In this document: one piece after another, positions 5,595 through 12,580 of the stretch
Numbering within the stretch: position 1 is the first letter of the stretch
Layout of the letters: every line of letters starts with the position of its first letter
Source: JBKPHS01 sp046729975
GTDB taxonomy: Bacteria; Actinomycetota; Thermoleophilia; Solirubrobacterales; Thermoleophilaceae
DNA length: 18,873 bases
Reading direction: 5' to 3'
Assembly: GCA_046729975.1 (NCBI GenBank)
Contig: JBKPHS010000032.1
Location: 1-18,873, forward strand
Notes under the pieces: model-generated
What the model saw: only the letters and a program-made list of their open reading frames with translations
What the model was told of the DNA's origin: nothing
Database searches by the model: none
Position numbers and translations under genes: made by a program

Positions 5595-6209
5595 CTATTG
5601 GAGCGCGGCCTCGATCTCCCGGATCGCCTGCTCGCTGTCGTGGAAGCGGACCGCGCGCATGCCGAGCGACCGCGCTGCCTCGCAGTTCACCTCCACGTCG
5701 TCGACGAAGAGGCAGTCCTCGCCGCGGACGCTCCCGAGCCGCTCGAGCGTCAGCTCGAAGATCTCCGGCTCGGGCTTGCGCATGCCGACGACCGCGGAGT
5801 CCACGACCACCTCGAAGATCTCGTCCACCGGAAGCATCGAACGCCAGAGCGGCTCCCATTCGCGCACGTTGTTCGTCAGCAGGGCCATGCGCAGTCCGCG
5901 GCCGCGCAGCTCGCGCATGTACTCGATCATCGGCTCGTTCGGGTCGAGGCTCTCCCAGTAGTGGTCGCTGAAGCCGCCGAGAGGCTTGCCGAGCTGCGCC
6001 TCGAGCTGGGCGCGGAACTCGTCCTCCGTGATGTGGCCCTTCTCGAGCTCGAACAGCGGGTGCTTTCCGCCGGCTGCCTGGGTCGCGCCGGCCATCGCCG
6101 CGCCGAGCTGCTCGAAGGTGATGCCGGACCGATCGTGAGCCGCGGTGAAGGCTTCGAGCAGCGGGTTGGTGAGGACGCCGCCGAAGTCGCAGATGACGGC
6201 CCGGATCAC
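5595..6209 (-). CDS. HAD superfamily (subfamily IA-like) hydrolase
   Basis: A 204-residue haloacid-dehalogenase-fold hydrolase, cytoplasmic, probably a phosphatase. Motif I is IRAVICDFGGVLT, with nucleophile Asp8. The second Asp of DxD is Gly, a known variant among DFGGVL-type members, so the acid/base role must be filled otherwise or activity is altered. Motif II is MALLTNN, motif III the Lys in GMRKPEPEIF, and motif IV DCLFVDDVEVN. A helical cap lies between about residues 15 and 85. The GTG start at 6209 overlaps the upstream gene's stop (GTGA); the in-frame 5' extension belongs to the shadow of that gene. It is the last gene of the FxsA - unknown - HAD operon. Substrate unknown. Confidence 0.9.
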   Translation of the reverse strand: MIRAVICDFGGVLTNPLLEAFTAAHDRSGITFEQLGAAMAGATQAAGGKHPLFELEKGHITEDEFRAQLEAQLGKPLGGFSDHYWESLDPNEPMIEYMRELRGRGLRMALLTNNVREWEPLWRSMLPVDEIFEVVVDSAVVGMRKPEPEIFELTLERLGSVRGEDCLFVDDVEVNCEAARSLGMRAVRFHDSEQAIREIEAALQ

Positions 6210-6910
6210 GCGACTTCGGGTTCGTCGCGGATCGTGATGTCGTAGGCGCCGGCGCCCTCGCGACCCTCCATCCGCCAGGCGAAGACGGATGCGTTCACAC
6301 GCAGCCCGTCGAGCCCGAGCGTCGTTCCCGCCACGGCCTGGCCGGATACGCGGCGCGGGAAGTCCTCGCCCGGCAGCCACAGCTCGAGCCCGGCGGCGCG
6401 CTGGCGCCCCTCCCCGTCGTAGACGGTCGAGACGCGCGCGTCCTCCGCCGACACGAGCTCACCGTCGACGATCAGCCACGCGGTCACCTCCTCATCGCCG
6501 TGGCCCAGCGCACCTCGCGGCCGGCGCGCCTCCGCGATCACAGCGTGACGGTCGTCGAAGACGGCGGAGATCGAGCGCAGGGCGTCCAGGCCCTCCCACG
6601 CCGGCGCGACCTCGGTCACGGTCGCCGTACCGAGGCAGTCGAGCTCGAGCTCCCCCAGACTTCCCGTCACGCGGCAGAGCCGGGACGTCGATCCTCCGAG
6701 CTCCACCGCCGGTGAGACCGGCGAGAAGCGGAGCTCGAAGCGGTCCCCGAGGGTGGCGTGCCAGCCCTCGCCCTCGCGATTCACGTCGGGTCCTTTAGGC
6801 AGCGCCTCCGGGGTGCCGCGCTCGTAGAGCAGCGTGGTACCCGCGCGCGCGTCCCCGTAGAGGTCGTTCGCCGGGTCGAAGAACGCCAGCGACAGCGCCG
6901 CTTCGGTCAC
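6206..6910 (-). CDS. Conserved protein of unknown function, beta-rich
   Basis: A 234-residue protein lying between the FxsA-family and HAD genes with 4-base overlaps at both ends (GTGA each time), so it is cotranslated with them. The start is GTG 6910. I do not recognise the family by name. The sequence is rich in alternating strands (LSLAFFDP, FELRFSPVSPAVEL, LCRVTGSLGELELDCLGTATV, RVNASVFAWRMEG) without a signal peptide or transmembrane segment, suggesting a cytoplasmic beta-sandwich or lipocalin-like barrel, perhaps of the CrtC/AttH kind. That is inference from pattern only. No catalytic motif is clear. Confidence 0.75.
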   Translation of the reverse strand: MTEAALSLAFFDPANDLYGDARAGTTLLYERGTPEALPKGPDVNREGEGWHATLGDRFELRFSPVSPAVELGGSTSRLCRVTGSLGELELDCLGTATVTEVAPAWEGLDALRSISAVFDDRHAVIAEARRPRGALGHGDEEVTAWLIVDGELVSAEDARVSTVYDGEGRQRAAGLELWLPGEDFPRRVSGQAVAGTTLGLDGLRVNASVFAWRMEGREGAGAYDITIRDEPEVA

Positions 6911-7365
6911 CGCTCGAGGCGCGGATTCGGCCTGTCCTGCTCCGTCGCGCTGCCCTCCACGTCGTAGTCGCGCATCCCGGATCGGCGGTCCATCTCCACC
7001 ACCACGCGGCGGCCGAGCCGGCGCGTGACGTAGCGGCGGATGACGGCTCGCGAGGGCGGTAGCAGGAGCAGCAGGCCCACGATGTCGGTGAGGAACCCCG
7101 GCGTGATCAGGAAGGCGCCGCCGAATATCACCAGCACGCCGTCGAGCACCTCCCGCCGCGGCACGCGGCCGGCCGCCATCGTCTCGGTGAAGCGCTGCCA
7201 CACGGCGCGGCCCTGGGCGCGCAGCAGCAGCGAGCCCAGCACCGAATCGGCGGCCAGAAGCGCGATCGTGGGGAGGATGCCGAGCCAGTCGCCGACCTTG
7301 AGGATGACGTACAGCTCCGCGAGCGGGACGACGATGAACAGCGCCAGCAGGGCGAGGATCGGCAC
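6907..7365 (-). CDS. FxsA family membrane protein
   Basis: A 152-residue inner-membrane protein of the FxsA family. E. coli FxsA, when overproduced, relieves F-plasmid exclusion of phage T7; its normal role is unknown. The sequence has the family pattern: PILALLALFIVVPLAELYVILKVGDWLG (first membrane segment and the conserved E-x-Y-x-L-x-x-V-G), then IALLAADSVLGSLLLRAQG, and DGVLVIFGGAFLITPGFLTDIVGLLLLLPPSR, followed by a charged cytoplasmic tail. GTG 7365 starts the protein. It heads a minus operon with two overlapping downstream genes and is divergent, 26 bases away, from the MIP18-like gene. Confidence 0.92.
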   Translation of the reverse strand: MPILALLALFIVVPLAELYVILKVGDWLGILPTIALLAADSVLGSLLLRAQGRAVWQRFTETMAAGRVPRREVLDGVLVIFGGAFLITPGFLTDIVGLLLLLPPSRAVIRRYVTRRLGRRVVVEMDRRSGMRDYDVEGSATEQDRPNPRLER

Positions 7366-7378
7366 GGGAGCAGGCTAC

Positions 7379-7384
7379 TAACAT
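7379..7384 (+). promoter_or_regulatory. Candidate leaderless -10 box for the MIP18/DUF59 gene
   Basis: TAACAT (TANNNT) ends seven bases before the ATG at 7392, and no Shine-Dalgarno sequence is present. This geometry favours ATG 7392 over the in-frame ATG 7383, which lies inside the box. Confidence 0.4.
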
Positions 7385-7391
7385 GACCTGC

Positions 7392-7688
7392 ATGCCGAAC
7401 GTCGACGAGGTCCAGGAAGCCCTCACGAACGTGATCGATCCCGAGCTCGGTCTCGACTTCGTGGAGCTCGGGCTGGTCTATGACGTCGAGATCGAGGAGG
7501 ACGAGGTCTACATCACCTTCACTCTCACGTCGCCGGGTTGCCCGATCGGGCCCCAGGTGTCCGAGCAGATGGAGGAGTTCGTCGGCGAGCTCGACGGCGT
7601 CTCCAAGGTCCATCCGAAGATGGTCTTCAGCCCACCGTGGTCTCCCGAGCTGATGAGCGAAGAGGCCAAGTTCGCTCTCGGCTTCTAG
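7392..7688 (+). CDS. MIP18/DUF59 family Fe-S cluster assembly factor
   Basis: A 98-residue protein of the MIP18 (DUF59, SufT/PaaD-like) family, which helps assemble or deliver Fe-S clusters in the cytoplasm. Signature motifs are VIDPELGLDFVELGLVYDVEI, then FTLTSPGCPIGPQVSEQME with the conserved Cys, and the C-terminal VHPKMVFSPPWSPELMSEEAKFALG. Length is typical. Start at ATG 7392 (MPNVDEVQ); an ATG three codons upstream is possible. It precedes the NfeD-type protease by 29 bases. The neighbours do not form a full suf operon, so it probably acts as a stand-alone factor. Confidence 0.92.
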   Translation: MPNVDEVQEALTNVIDPELGLDFVELGLVYDVEIEEDEVYITFTLTSPGCPIGPQVSEQMEEFVGELDGVSKVHPKMVFSPPWSPELMSEEAKFALGF

Positions 7689-7705
7689 CTCGGCCACCCC
7701 GGCGG

Positions 7706-7711
7706 GATAAT
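7706..7711 (+). promoter_or_regulatory. Candidate leaderless -10 box for the NfeD-type gene
   Basis: GATAAT is followed by exactly six bases and then the ATG at 7718, placing the expected +1 on the A of ATG. No Shine-Dalgarno sequence is present. The -35 (around 7683) is weak. Confidence 0.45.
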
Positions 7712-7717
7712 CGGGGC

Positions 7718-9088
7718 ATGTGGGTCGGCCTCGGCAATAGGCGCCTCGCGCTCTGGGGGCTGATCGCCCTACTGGGCCTCTCTGCCCTCCTGGCCGGGCA
7801 GGTCCACGGTCAGCGCAGTGGCGGCTTCGCCTACTCGATCGAGCTCACGGGGACGGTCGACCCGGCCACAGAGCGCTGGCTCGACCAGGCGCTCGACGAG
7901 GCGAGGGACAAGCACGCGACCGTCGCGATCGTCCGGCTCGACACTCCCGGCGGGCTCGACACCTCCATGCGCTCGATGATCAAGAAGATCATTGCCGCGC
8001 CGCTGCCCGTGATCGTCTACGTCTACCCCGACGGCGCGCGCGCCGCCTCGGCGGGCCTCTACATCACCGAGGCCGCGGACGTCGCGGCGATGGCTCCACA
8101 GACCAACATCGGCTCGGCCACGCCGATCTCGATCGGCCCCGGCCAGCAGGACAGGGTCCTCGGGCGCAAGATCCGCAACGACGCGGCGGCCTACGTGCGC
8201 GCGCTCGCCGAGGGCCACGGGCGCAACCCCGACCTCGCCGAGGAGATGGTGCGCAAGGCCACGAACGTGACCGCGGGGGAGGCCAGGCGCGCGCACCTGA
8301 TCGACGTCGTCGCGGGCAGCGAGCGCGAGCTGCTCGACAAGCTCGATGGCTTCCGCGTCCGTGGGCCGAAGGCCCAGACCCTCCACACCGCCGGCCTGCC
8401 GGTCGAGCGGCGCGACATGCCGTTCCAGTACGAGCTGCTCCAGCTGATCGTGAACCCGACGATCGCCGTGCTGCTGCTCATTGCCGGGCTTGCGGGAATC
8501 GCGATCGAGGCCCTGAACCCCGGTGTCACGGCGCCGGGGGTGCTGGGCGCGATCGCGCTCGTGCTGGGGCTCTACGGGACCTCGCAGCTGCCGGTCACCG
8601 CCGCCGGGGTGGTGCTGATCCTGCTGGCGCTCGCGCTCTTCGCCGCGGAGGTGAAGATCACGAGCCACGGCGTGCTCGGCATAGGCGGCGTGGTCGCGCT
8701 CGTGGCGGGCGCATTGCTCCTGTTCGACACGAACTCCGACGTGTACTCGGTGTCTGTTCCCGCGGCGGTCGCGGCGGGCGCGCTGCTGGGGGGCTTCACC
8801 CTCTTCGCCGTGTCGAAGGCGATGGGCGCGCGCAAACGGCCGGTCAGGACCGGGAGGGAGGAGCTGATCGGTGCCGAGGGGACCGTGCGAGTTCCGCTCG
8901 ACCCGGTGGGTCAGGTGTTCGTTCAGGGCGCCCTGTGGCGTGCCCGACCGGTCGATCCGGAAGTCGCTCTCGAGCCCGGCGTTAGAGTGCGTGTTGAGAC
9001 GGTCGACGGGCTGACGCTCGGCGTCTCGCCCGTCGCGGCCGTGGAGCCGGAGACCGAAGAGGAGGGCGTGGCACCGTGGGCGTCGTGA
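7718..9088 (+). CDS. NfeD-type membrane-bound serine protease (ClpP class)
   Basis: A 456-residue membrane protein of the long NfeD (1510-N/STOPP) family that works with a stomatin-like partner. A signal anchor (LWGLIALLGLSALLAG) precedes a ClpP-class protease domain (about residues 38-215). It has DTPGGLDTSMRSMI, the nucleophile Ser111 in ARAASAGLYITEAADVAAM, and Lys151 in GRKIRNDAAAYVRAL as the expected general base of the Ser/Lys dyad. Four to six membrane helices follow (about 235-385), then a C-terminal NfeD OB-fold domain (GAEGTVRVPLDPVGQVFVQG to VRVRVETVDGLTLGV). Archaeal homologues cleave the hydrophobic C-terminus of the partner stomatin. The slipin gene starts inside its 3' end (13-base overlap), matching the usual pairing. 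Start ATG 7718 follows a -10 box. Confidence 0.94.
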   Translation: MWVGLGNRRLALWGLIALLGLSALLAGQVHGQRSGGFAYSIELTGTVDPATERWLDQALDEARDKHATVAIVRLDTPGGLDTSMRSMIKKIIAAPLPVIVYVYPDGARAASAGLYITEAADVAAMAPQTNIGSATPISIGPGQQDRVLGRKIRNDAAAYVRALAEGHGRNPDLAEEMVRKATNVTAGEARRAHLIDVVAGSERELLDKLDGFRVRGPKAQTLHTAGLPVERRDMPFQYELLQLIVNPTIAVLLLIAGLAGIAIEALNPGVTAPGVLGAIALVLGLYGTSQLPVTAAGVVLILLALALFAAEVKITSHGVLGIGGVVALVAGALLLFDTNSDVYSVSVPAAVAAGALLGGFTLFAVSKAMGARKRPVRTGREELIGAEGTVRVPLDPVGQVFVQGALWRARPVDPEVALEPGVRVRVETVDGLTLGVSPVAAVEPETEEEGVAPWAS

Positions 9089-9891
9089 TCGGCATCGCCG
9101 TCGCGTTCGCGTTCCTGCTCGTGATCGTGCTCGCGTCGTCGATTCGGGTGCTTCGCGAGTACGAGCGCGGCGTCGTTTTCAGGCTCGGCCGCCTGCTCGG
9201 ACAGAAGGGGCCCGGACTGATCCTCCTGATCCCGATCATCGACCGCATGGTGCGCGTTGACCTGCGGACGATCACGCTCAACATCCCGCCGCAGGACCTC
9301 ATCACGCGCGACAACGTCCCGGCCCGCGTCAACGCGGTCTGCTACTTCCGCGTGATCGACGCTAACAGCGCGATCGTCGAGGTCGAGAACTTCCTGCTGG
9401 CGACGTCGCAGATCTCCCAGACGACGCTCCGCTCGGTGCTGGGTAAGGCTGAGCTCGACGCGCTGCTCGCCGAGCGCGAGCGCCTGAACGAGGCTCTCCA
9501 GCAGATCATCGACGAGCAGACCGAGCCCTGGGGCGTGAAGGTCACGACCGTCGAGATCAAGGACGTCGAGATCCCCACCAACATGCAGCGCGCCATGGCG
9601 CGCCAGGCAGAGGCGGAGCGCGAGCGGCGCGCCAAGGTCATCAACGCCGAGGGCGAGTTCCAGGCGGCCCAGAGGCTCTTTGACGCCGCCTCGATCATGA
9701 GCAAGAACCCCGCCAGCCTCCAGCTCCGCTACCTGCAGACGCTGCTCGAGCTGGGCGCCGGGCAGACGTCCACGATCGTCTTCCCTCTCCCGATCGACCT
9801 CGTCCGGCCCTTCACCGAGGCGATGTCGCGCCTCGAGGCCGGGCAGGGCGGAGACGGCCCCAAGCCTGGCGGCGAGACCCGCGAGTCATAG
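9076..9891 (+). CDS. Slipin (stomatin/prohibitin-like SPFH protein)
   Basis: A 271-residue membrane-anchored SPFH protein. An N-terminal membrane segment (VVIGIAVAFAFLLVIVLASSI) is followed by the SPFH/band-7 core (REYERGVVFRLGRLLGQKGPGLILLIPIID to WGVKVTTVEIKDVEIP), then a coiled coil (QRAMARQAEAERERRAKVINAEGEFQA) and a short C-terminal helix. It should oligomerise in the membrane and scaffold or regulate the NfeD-type protease encoded just upstream. GTG 9076 is used, with GGAGG (9061-9065) ten bases before; it overlaps the protease gene by 13 bases, so expression is coupled. A hairpin terminator follows. Confidence 0.95.
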   Translation: MGVVIGIAVAFAFLLVIVLASSIRVLREYERGVVFRLGRLLGQKGPGLILLIPIIDRMVRVDLRTITLNIPPQDLITRDNVPARVNAVCYFRVIDANSAIVEVENFLLATSQISQTTLRSVLGKAELDALLAERERLNEALQQIIDEQTEPWGVKVTTVEIKDVEIPTNMQRAMARQAEAERERRAKVINAEGEFQAAQRLFDAASIMSKNPASLQLRYLQTLLELGAGQTSTIVFPLPIDLVRPFTEAMSRLEAGQGGDGPKPGGETRES

Positions 9892-9903
9892 CGATCGCGG
9901 GCC

Positions 9904-9940
9904 GGGCCGCCGCCGGCGCCTCCATGCGCGGCGGCCCTTT
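9904..9940 (+). terminator. Hairpin terminator after the slipin gene
   Basis: GGGCCGCCG (9904-9912) pairs perfectly with CGGCGGCCC (9929-9937) and is followed by TTT. It begins 13 bases after the slipin stop. The U run is short, as is common in GC-rich actinobacteria. Confidence 0.55.
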
Positions 9941-10078
9941 GGCCCGCTCTCTCCAGGCCCGCCGGCACCTCGCCCTCGTGCCGGGCGGAGCCCTGGGAGC
10001 TTTCGGGCTCCTGCCCGAGCGACACTACCCGAGCCGGAGGGGCGAGTGCAAACGGCCCGCCGGAGCTCACCACCCGCC

Positions 10079-10127
10079 GCGCTGTCCTGCCCTGTGCTCG
10101 CTATACGTGCCCTAGGCAGGACAGCGC
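10079..10127. repeat. 13-bp perfect inverted repeat between convergent genes
   Basis: GCGCTGTCCTGCC (10079-10091) and GGCAGGACAGCGC (10115-10127) are perfect arms around 23 bases. It lies between the ends of the slipin (plus) and WS/DGAT (minus) genes. No T run follows on either strand. Most likely it is a bidirectional hairpin terminator; a protein-binding dyad is possible. The rest of this 275-base gap shows no gene. Confidence 0.6.
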
Positions 10128-10130
10128 CAG

Positions 10131-10154
10131 AAAACGGGGTTCGCGAGCCGCCCC
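10131..10154 (-). terminator. Weak U-tailed hairpin after the WS/DGAT gene
   Basis: On the minus strand GGGG (10154-10151) can pair with CCCC (10139-10136), followed after one base by TTTT (10134-10131). The stem is only four pairs with an 11-base loop, so it is a weak candidate 13 bases after the stop of the acyltransferase gene. Confidence 0.3.
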
Positions 10155-10166
10155 TTATTGCCGCCG

Positions 10167-11603
10167 CTACGAGCCCGCCGGCGCGCGAGTGCTCGCGCGC
10201 TCGCTCGCGGCCCGCGCCGTCTCGAGCAGCTCGGCGATCGCGTCCTCGAGATGGCCGCCGAGCTCGTCCAGGTCGGGCATCGCGTCGTAGTCGGCGAGCA
10301 GCCCAAAGGTCAGCGCGCCGTTGTAGCTGATGATCGCCACGGCCAGCGCGTGGTGCTCGGGCAGGAACGCAACCGGGACGATCTCCTCCAGCTCGCGGCC
10401 CAGCATGTACAGCGGGAACTGCGGGCCCGGCACGTTGGTGACGATCAAGTTGAACAGCCGCGTAGAGAAGTTGAGCCTCGACGCCTGCGCCAGCAGCGTG
10501 GGCGGCGCGAACCGCTCGAGGCCGGCGATCACCTCTGCGCCGAGCGCCTGCTTGGACTCCTTCACGCCGTGCATCGACTCGCGCACGATGCGGAGGCATT
10601 CGACCGGGTCGTCGCAGTAGACCGGCAGCGGGCCGCGCAGCGCTGCGATGCGGTTCCCGAGCCCGCCCCGCTCGTGCTCCATCCGGATCGACACGGGCAC
10701 CAGGGCACGCAGCTCGAGGCCCTCGGTGCGTACCCCGCGAGACAGCAGGAAGCGCCGCAGAGCCCGGGTCACCACCGCGAGCACGACGTCGTTCACCGTG
10801 CCGCCGAGAATGTTCTTGATCTCCTTGAACTGATCGAGCCTGCTGTCCACCCACAGCAGCCGCCGGTGCGGCCCGATCTCCACGTTGAGGGGTGTGTCCG
10901 GCGCCGGGTTGAGGCCCGCCCAGACGACCTCGCCTACTCCCTCGGCCGCCTCGCGAGCGCTCGCCAGGGCCGTCCCGGGACGCTGCACTGCGCCGAGCGC
11001 GCGGCCGGCCAGCCCGAACGGGGCCCTCACGACGTCCTTCACGCCTTCGGCGACGAGCTCTGGCCCAGACGGCTCGGGACGCGGCGTCCAGTCCCGGTCG
11101 GGGCGAGGCACGTCCGGTGGTACCGGGTCCAGATCGAAGAGCACGCTCGCGATGTCCACGCCCGCGATCCCGTCGATCATGGAGTGATGAGTCTTGGTGA
11201 TCAGCGCGAAACGGTTGTCCTCGAGCCCCTGGACGAGCCAGGCCTCCCATAGCGGCTTGGAGCGGTCGAGGCGCTGCGAGAACACCCGGCCCGCGAGCTG
11301 GCGCAGCTGCTCGATGGAGCCCGGCGCGGGCAGCGCCGTGTGGCGCACGTGGTAGTCGATGTTGAAGCGAGGGTCGTCGGTCCAGAGCGGCCGTCCCATC
11401 TGAAGCGGCGGGAAAGCAAGCTTCTGGCGGTAGCGCGGGACGAGGTGCAGCCGGCCGGCCATGTGCGCGACGAACTCGTCGTGCGTCGGGGGCGGCCCCT
11501 CGAAGATCAGCACGGCGCCGACGTGCATGTGCGACGCCTCGCGCTCCTCGTGCAGGAAGGAGGCGTCGATGGGGGTCAGCCGATCAAGGTGGCTCTCCGT
11601 CAT
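10167..11603 (-). CDS. Wax ester synthase/diacylglycerol acyltransferase (WS/DGAT family)
   Basis: A 478-residue acyltransferase of the bacterial WS/DGAT (Tgs) family, which transfers acyl groups from acyl-CoA to long-chain alcohols or diacylglycerol, making storage wax esters or triacylglycerol at the membrane surface. The catalytic HHxxxDG is at residues 139-145 (THHSMIDG). Other family blocks are PIDASFLHEE near the N-terminus, SKPLWEAWLVQGL, GGTVNDVVLAVVTRALRRFL, LVPVSIR, and the C-terminal FNLIVTNVPGPQFPLYMLG and HALAVAIISYNGALTFGLLAD. Length is typical. ATG 11603 has TAGTCT exactly six bases upstream and no Shine-Dalgarno sequence, suggesting its own leaderless promoter although it follows the FHA gene by 41 bases. 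Confidence 0.95.
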   Translation of the reverse strand: MTESHLDRLTPIDASFLHEEREASHMHVGAVLIFEGPPPTHDEFVAHMAGRLHLVPRYRQKLAFPPLQMGRPLWTDDPRFNIDYHVRHTALPAPGSIEQLRQLAGRVFSQRLDRSKPLWEAWLVQGLEDNRFALITKTHHSMIDGIAGVDIASVLFDLDPVPPDVPRPDRDWTPRPEPSGPELVAEGVKDVVRAPFGLAGRALGAVQRPGTALASAREAAEGVGEVVWAGLNPAPDTPLNVEIGPHRRLLWVDSRLDQFKEIKNILGGTVNDVVLAVVTRALRRFLLSRGVRTEGLELRALVPVSIRMEHERGGLGNRIAALRGPLPVYCDDPVECLRIVRESMHGVKESKQALGAEVIAGLERFAPPTLLAQASRLNFSTRLFNLIVTNVPGPQFPLYMLGRELEEIVPVAFLPEHHALAVAIISYNGALTFGLLADYDAMPDLDELGGHLEDAIAELLETARAASERASTRAPAGS

Positions 11604-11609
11604 GGCCGG

Positions 11610-11615
11610 AGACTA
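11610..11615 (-). promoter_or_regulatory. Candidate leaderless -10 box for the WS/DGAT gene
   Basis: TAGTCT (TANNNT) on the minus strand, then six bases, then ATG 11603. The expected +1 falls on the start codon. Confidence 0.45.
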
Positions 11616-11644
11616 GCCGCTCCGAGCGGCCGCCCTCCAGGGGG

Positions 11645-12049
11645 TCAGGCCTTGGTGGCGCGCGCCGGCGACTCCAGCGGCGCGCGATAGATCATCGTGG
11701 TGCTGCCGAACCGCAGCTGATCCCCGTCGGCCAGGCGGCGGCGCCCTTCCACTCGCTCCTCGTTCACGAAGCTGCCATTGCGTGAGAGACCGTCGTCGAC
11801 GACGGTCCAGCAGTCACCGAGATGCTCAAGCTCGGCGTGCACGCGCGAAACGTTTGGATCCCAGTCGAGCCAGAAGTCCGTGGCCGATCCGCGCCCGACG
11901 GTGAGGCGTCGGCCACCCTCCCCGAGCTCGACGACGCGCTGGTGGCCTCCGGCGTCCCTGAAGACGACGAACGGGCTACCGCGTAGCACCGCTTCGCGCT
12001 CCTGCTCGAGCTCGGCGGGGGAGGGTGGAACGGACGGTGGGTCTGCCAT
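11645..12049 (-). CDS. FHA domain protein
   Basis: A 134-residue cytoplasmic protein that is almost only a forkhead-associated domain (about residues 28-122), a phosphothreonine-binding module used with Ser/Thr kinases. The core residues are present: RLTVGRGSATDFWL (binding-loop GR), NVSRVHAELEHLGDCWTVVDD (SRxHA), LSRNGSFVN (NG, with Ser instead of the usual Thr after it), and LADGDQLRFGSTTMIYR. The short N-terminus is a Pro/Glu-rich helix with no other domain. No kinase gene is in the window, so the partner is unknown. It sits between the GGCT-fold and WS/DGAT genes on the same strand. Confidence 0.92.
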   Translation of the reverse strand: MADPPSVPPSPAELEQEREAVLRGSPFVVFRDAGGHQRVVELGEGGRRLTVGRGSATDFWLDWDPNVSRVHAELEHLGDCWTVVDDGLSRNGSFVNEERVEGRRRLADGDQLRFGSTTMIYRAPLESPARATKA

Positions 12050-12060
12050 CGGAGCCGACC

Positions 12061-12105
12061 GTGGCGGCTCGTCCGATTACACCACGCGGAGAGGAGCCCC
12101 GCCAC
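12061..12105 (-). terminator. Hairpin between the GGCT-fold and FHA genes (no U tract)
   Basis: GTGGCGG (12061-12067) pairs with CCGCCAC (12099-12105), extended by CTC/GAG (12068-12070/12094-12096) past a two-base bulge. It begins at the GGCT-fold gene's stop codon. It could be a hairpin-only terminator or an mRNA processing/stability structure between cotranscribed genes. Confidence 0.3.
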
Positions 12106-12560
12106 TATCCCGATACGGGGACGCGCTCGAGCGTCCTCACGTAATGACCTGGTAGCCCTCGCTGCCGGGCCGCGTCCACGAGCAGCGCGACGTAGTCGGC
12201 GCGCGGCGTCACCTCGCGCGGCTCCTTCTCAGCGACGACATAGGTGACGGCAGCGCGCCGGCAGCCGTCGGGCAGCTCCACCTCGACCTCGCGGCGCAGG
12301 TAGGCCCACCCGCCGCCCTCCTTCTGGTCGAGCAGGTCGAGGCCCGCGGGCCCGAGCTCGTAGAGCACGCCCCAGACCTCCTCGCCCAGCGCAGGCACCG
12401 CGTCGGCGACCCCCGCCTGCCAGCGGATCGAGTGCCGCAGGAACGCGAGACGATGGTCCGCAAGGCGGGCCGGGCCGAGGCAGCTATGGTCCGGACACCA
12501 GTCCGCCATGACGGCCGGCGACATGTTGCTGCCGTAGGCGAAGTAGAGCGATGGGGGCAC
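12105..12560 (-). CDS. Gamma-glutamylcyclotransferase (GGCT-like) fold protein
   Basis: A 151-residue protein of the GGCT-like family. These enzymes release 5-oxoproline from gamma-glutamyl compounds; related members act on gamma-glutamylamines or have unknown substrates. It has the hallmark FAYGSNM at residues 7-13 (glycine-rich substrate loop) and the expected catalytic Glu81 in LLDQKEGGG. Strands RLADHRLAFLRHS, EEVWGVLYEL, YLRREVEVELPDGCRRAAVTYVV and the C-terminal YVALLVDAARQRGLPGHYVRTLE match the family. GTG 12560 is the start; the next gene is divergent, 20 bases away. The exact substrate cannot be told. Confidence 0.9.
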   Translation of the reverse strand: MPPSLYFAYGSNMSPAVMADWCPDHSCLGPARLADHRLAFLRHSIRWQAGVADAVPALGEEVWGVLYELGPAGLDLLDQKEGGGWAYLRREVEVELPDGCRRAAVTYVVAEKEPREVTPRADYVALLVDAARQRGLPGHYVRTLERVPVSG

Positions 12561-12568
12561 GTGCCGAC

Positions 12569-12574
12569 AAGAAT
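12569..12574 (+). promoter_or_regulatory. Candidate leaderless -10 box for the M28 gene
   Basis: AAGAAT is followed by six bases (GGCGGG) and then ATG 12581. The match to TANNNT is imperfect (A at the first position) but the geometry equals that of the NfeD and WS/DGAT genes. The same bases read CATTCT toward the divergent GGCT-fold gene, so one site may serve both directions. Confidence 0.3.
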
Positions 12575-12580
12575 GGCGGG

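Noticed and set aside
5595..6209. Treating the Gly in DFGGVL of the HAD protein as an inactivating mutation
   Set aside because: DFGGVL is a recurrent natural variant of motif I in HAD subfamily IA-like proteins, so this is a family trait rather than damage.
9886..11252. Long open frames in other frames and on the opposite strand of the WS/DGAT gene
   Set aside because: Shadows of the WS/DGAT gene; only the 10167-11603 frame has HHxxxDG and the family blocks.
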